A stretch of 5,571 nucleotides of DNA, from NCBI GenBank assembly GCA_027063545.1, contig JAMORN010000179.1, forward strand, positions 1 to 5,571, given 5' to 3'. The notes under the pieces were generated by a model. It was given only the letters and a program-made list of their open reading frames with translations. It searched no databases and was not told where the DNA came from. Positions 5,436 to 5,571 of the stretch are shown in pieces. The position numbers were made by a program, and so were the translations under genes. Origin of the DNA: JAMORN01 sp027063545 [NCBI: bacterium]. GTDB lineage: Bacteria; JAMORN01. Every line of letters starts with the position of its first letter. The stretch's first letter is position 1.

Positions 5436-5571
5436 ATGTTACTTGATAAGTTTATTGAAAAAGGGAGAGAGTTTTTAGGTGTTGAGTATCCTATTTTAGG
5501 TGGAGCAATGAGTTGGGTTAGTGATAGTGATTTAGTTTCTGCGATAAGCAACGCTGGGGGATTTGGAGTTT
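5436..5571 (+). CDS. Nitronate monooxygenase / FabK-type FMN-dependent oxidoreductase, first 45 codons (partial, runs off right edge)
   Basis: Members are FMN-binding TIM barrels: either nitronate monooxygenases (2-nitropropane dioxygenases) that oxidise nitronates, or FabK-type enoyl-ACP reductases of fatty acid synthesis. The first 45 residues carry the family N-terminus: a short helix, FLGVEYPILGGAMSWV (13-28), where PILGGAM corresponds to the first strand and flavin-contacting loop, and SAISNAGGFGV (35-45), the conserved SNAGG-x-G turn. About 270-300 residues are missing beyond the window, so the two activities cannot be told apart here. The gene has its own promoter and ribosome binding site and is spaced 96 bp from recO, so it probably starts a new transcription unit. 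Confidence 0.88.
   Translation, partial: MLLDKFIEKGREFLGVEYPILGGAMSWVSDSDLVSAISNAGGFGV

Noticed and set aside
1-5571. CRISPR array, insertion sequence, phage or defence system
   Set aside because: No spaced direct repeats, transposase, integrase, terminal inverted repeats or known defence domains are seen; the genes are housekeeping or envelope types of uniform composition.

Overview
The window comes from a very AT-rich bacterial chromosome (roughly a quarter G+C by eye, with A/T at nearly every third codon position). Two things point to a Gram-negative-type (diderm) cell: an ADP-heptose epimerase (HldD), which makes the inner-core heptose of lipopolysaccharide, and a large lipoprotein with a clear lipobox. 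Strong AGGAGG-type ribosome binding sites on some genes, and TTGAC-type -35 boxes, argue against Bacteroidota. The phylum cannot be fixed from this window.

Layout. Bases 1-614 (minus) hold the N-terminal two-thirds of hldD, which runs off the left edge. A 149-bp divergent intergenic region carries candidate promoters for hldD and for a 487-codon lipoprotein gene (764-2227, plus) that I cannot assign to a family. The lipoprotein gene converges on a radical SAM/helix-hairpin-helix gene (2297-3574, minus), and the two share a bidirectional rho-independent terminator at 2257-2291. The radical SAM gene is divergent, across only 31 bp, from a tight three-gene operon on the plus strand: an FtsB/DivIC-type division protein (3606-3938), a DUF502 membrane protein (3935-4585) and the recombination mediator recO (about 4557-5339). 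The first two overlap by ATGA, and the start of recO lies inside the end of the DUF502 gene. A new promoter just after recO leads into the first 45 codons of an FMN-dependent nitronate monooxygenase/FabK-type oxidoreductase that runs off the right edge.

Function as a whole. Most of the content is envelope and genome-maintenance housekeeping: LPS core sugar synthesis, a surface or periplasmic lipoprotein, divisome assembly, an envelope protein of unknown role, and DNA repair. No mobile element, CRISPR array, RNA gene or defence island is visible. The two least understood proteins are the lipoprotein, with its recurring Asp-Thr-hydrophobic motif, and the radical SAM/HhH protein. The latter belongs to a widespread predicted DNA-modification or repair family, but here it stands without its usual uracil-DNA-glycosylase-like partner next to it. 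A recurring regulatory theme is that hldD, the radical SAM gene and ftsB lack a Shine-Dalgarno sequence and have TATATT-like boxes very close to their start codons. This suggests leaderless or near-leaderless transcripts, alongside genes with classical promoters and strong ribosome binding sites.
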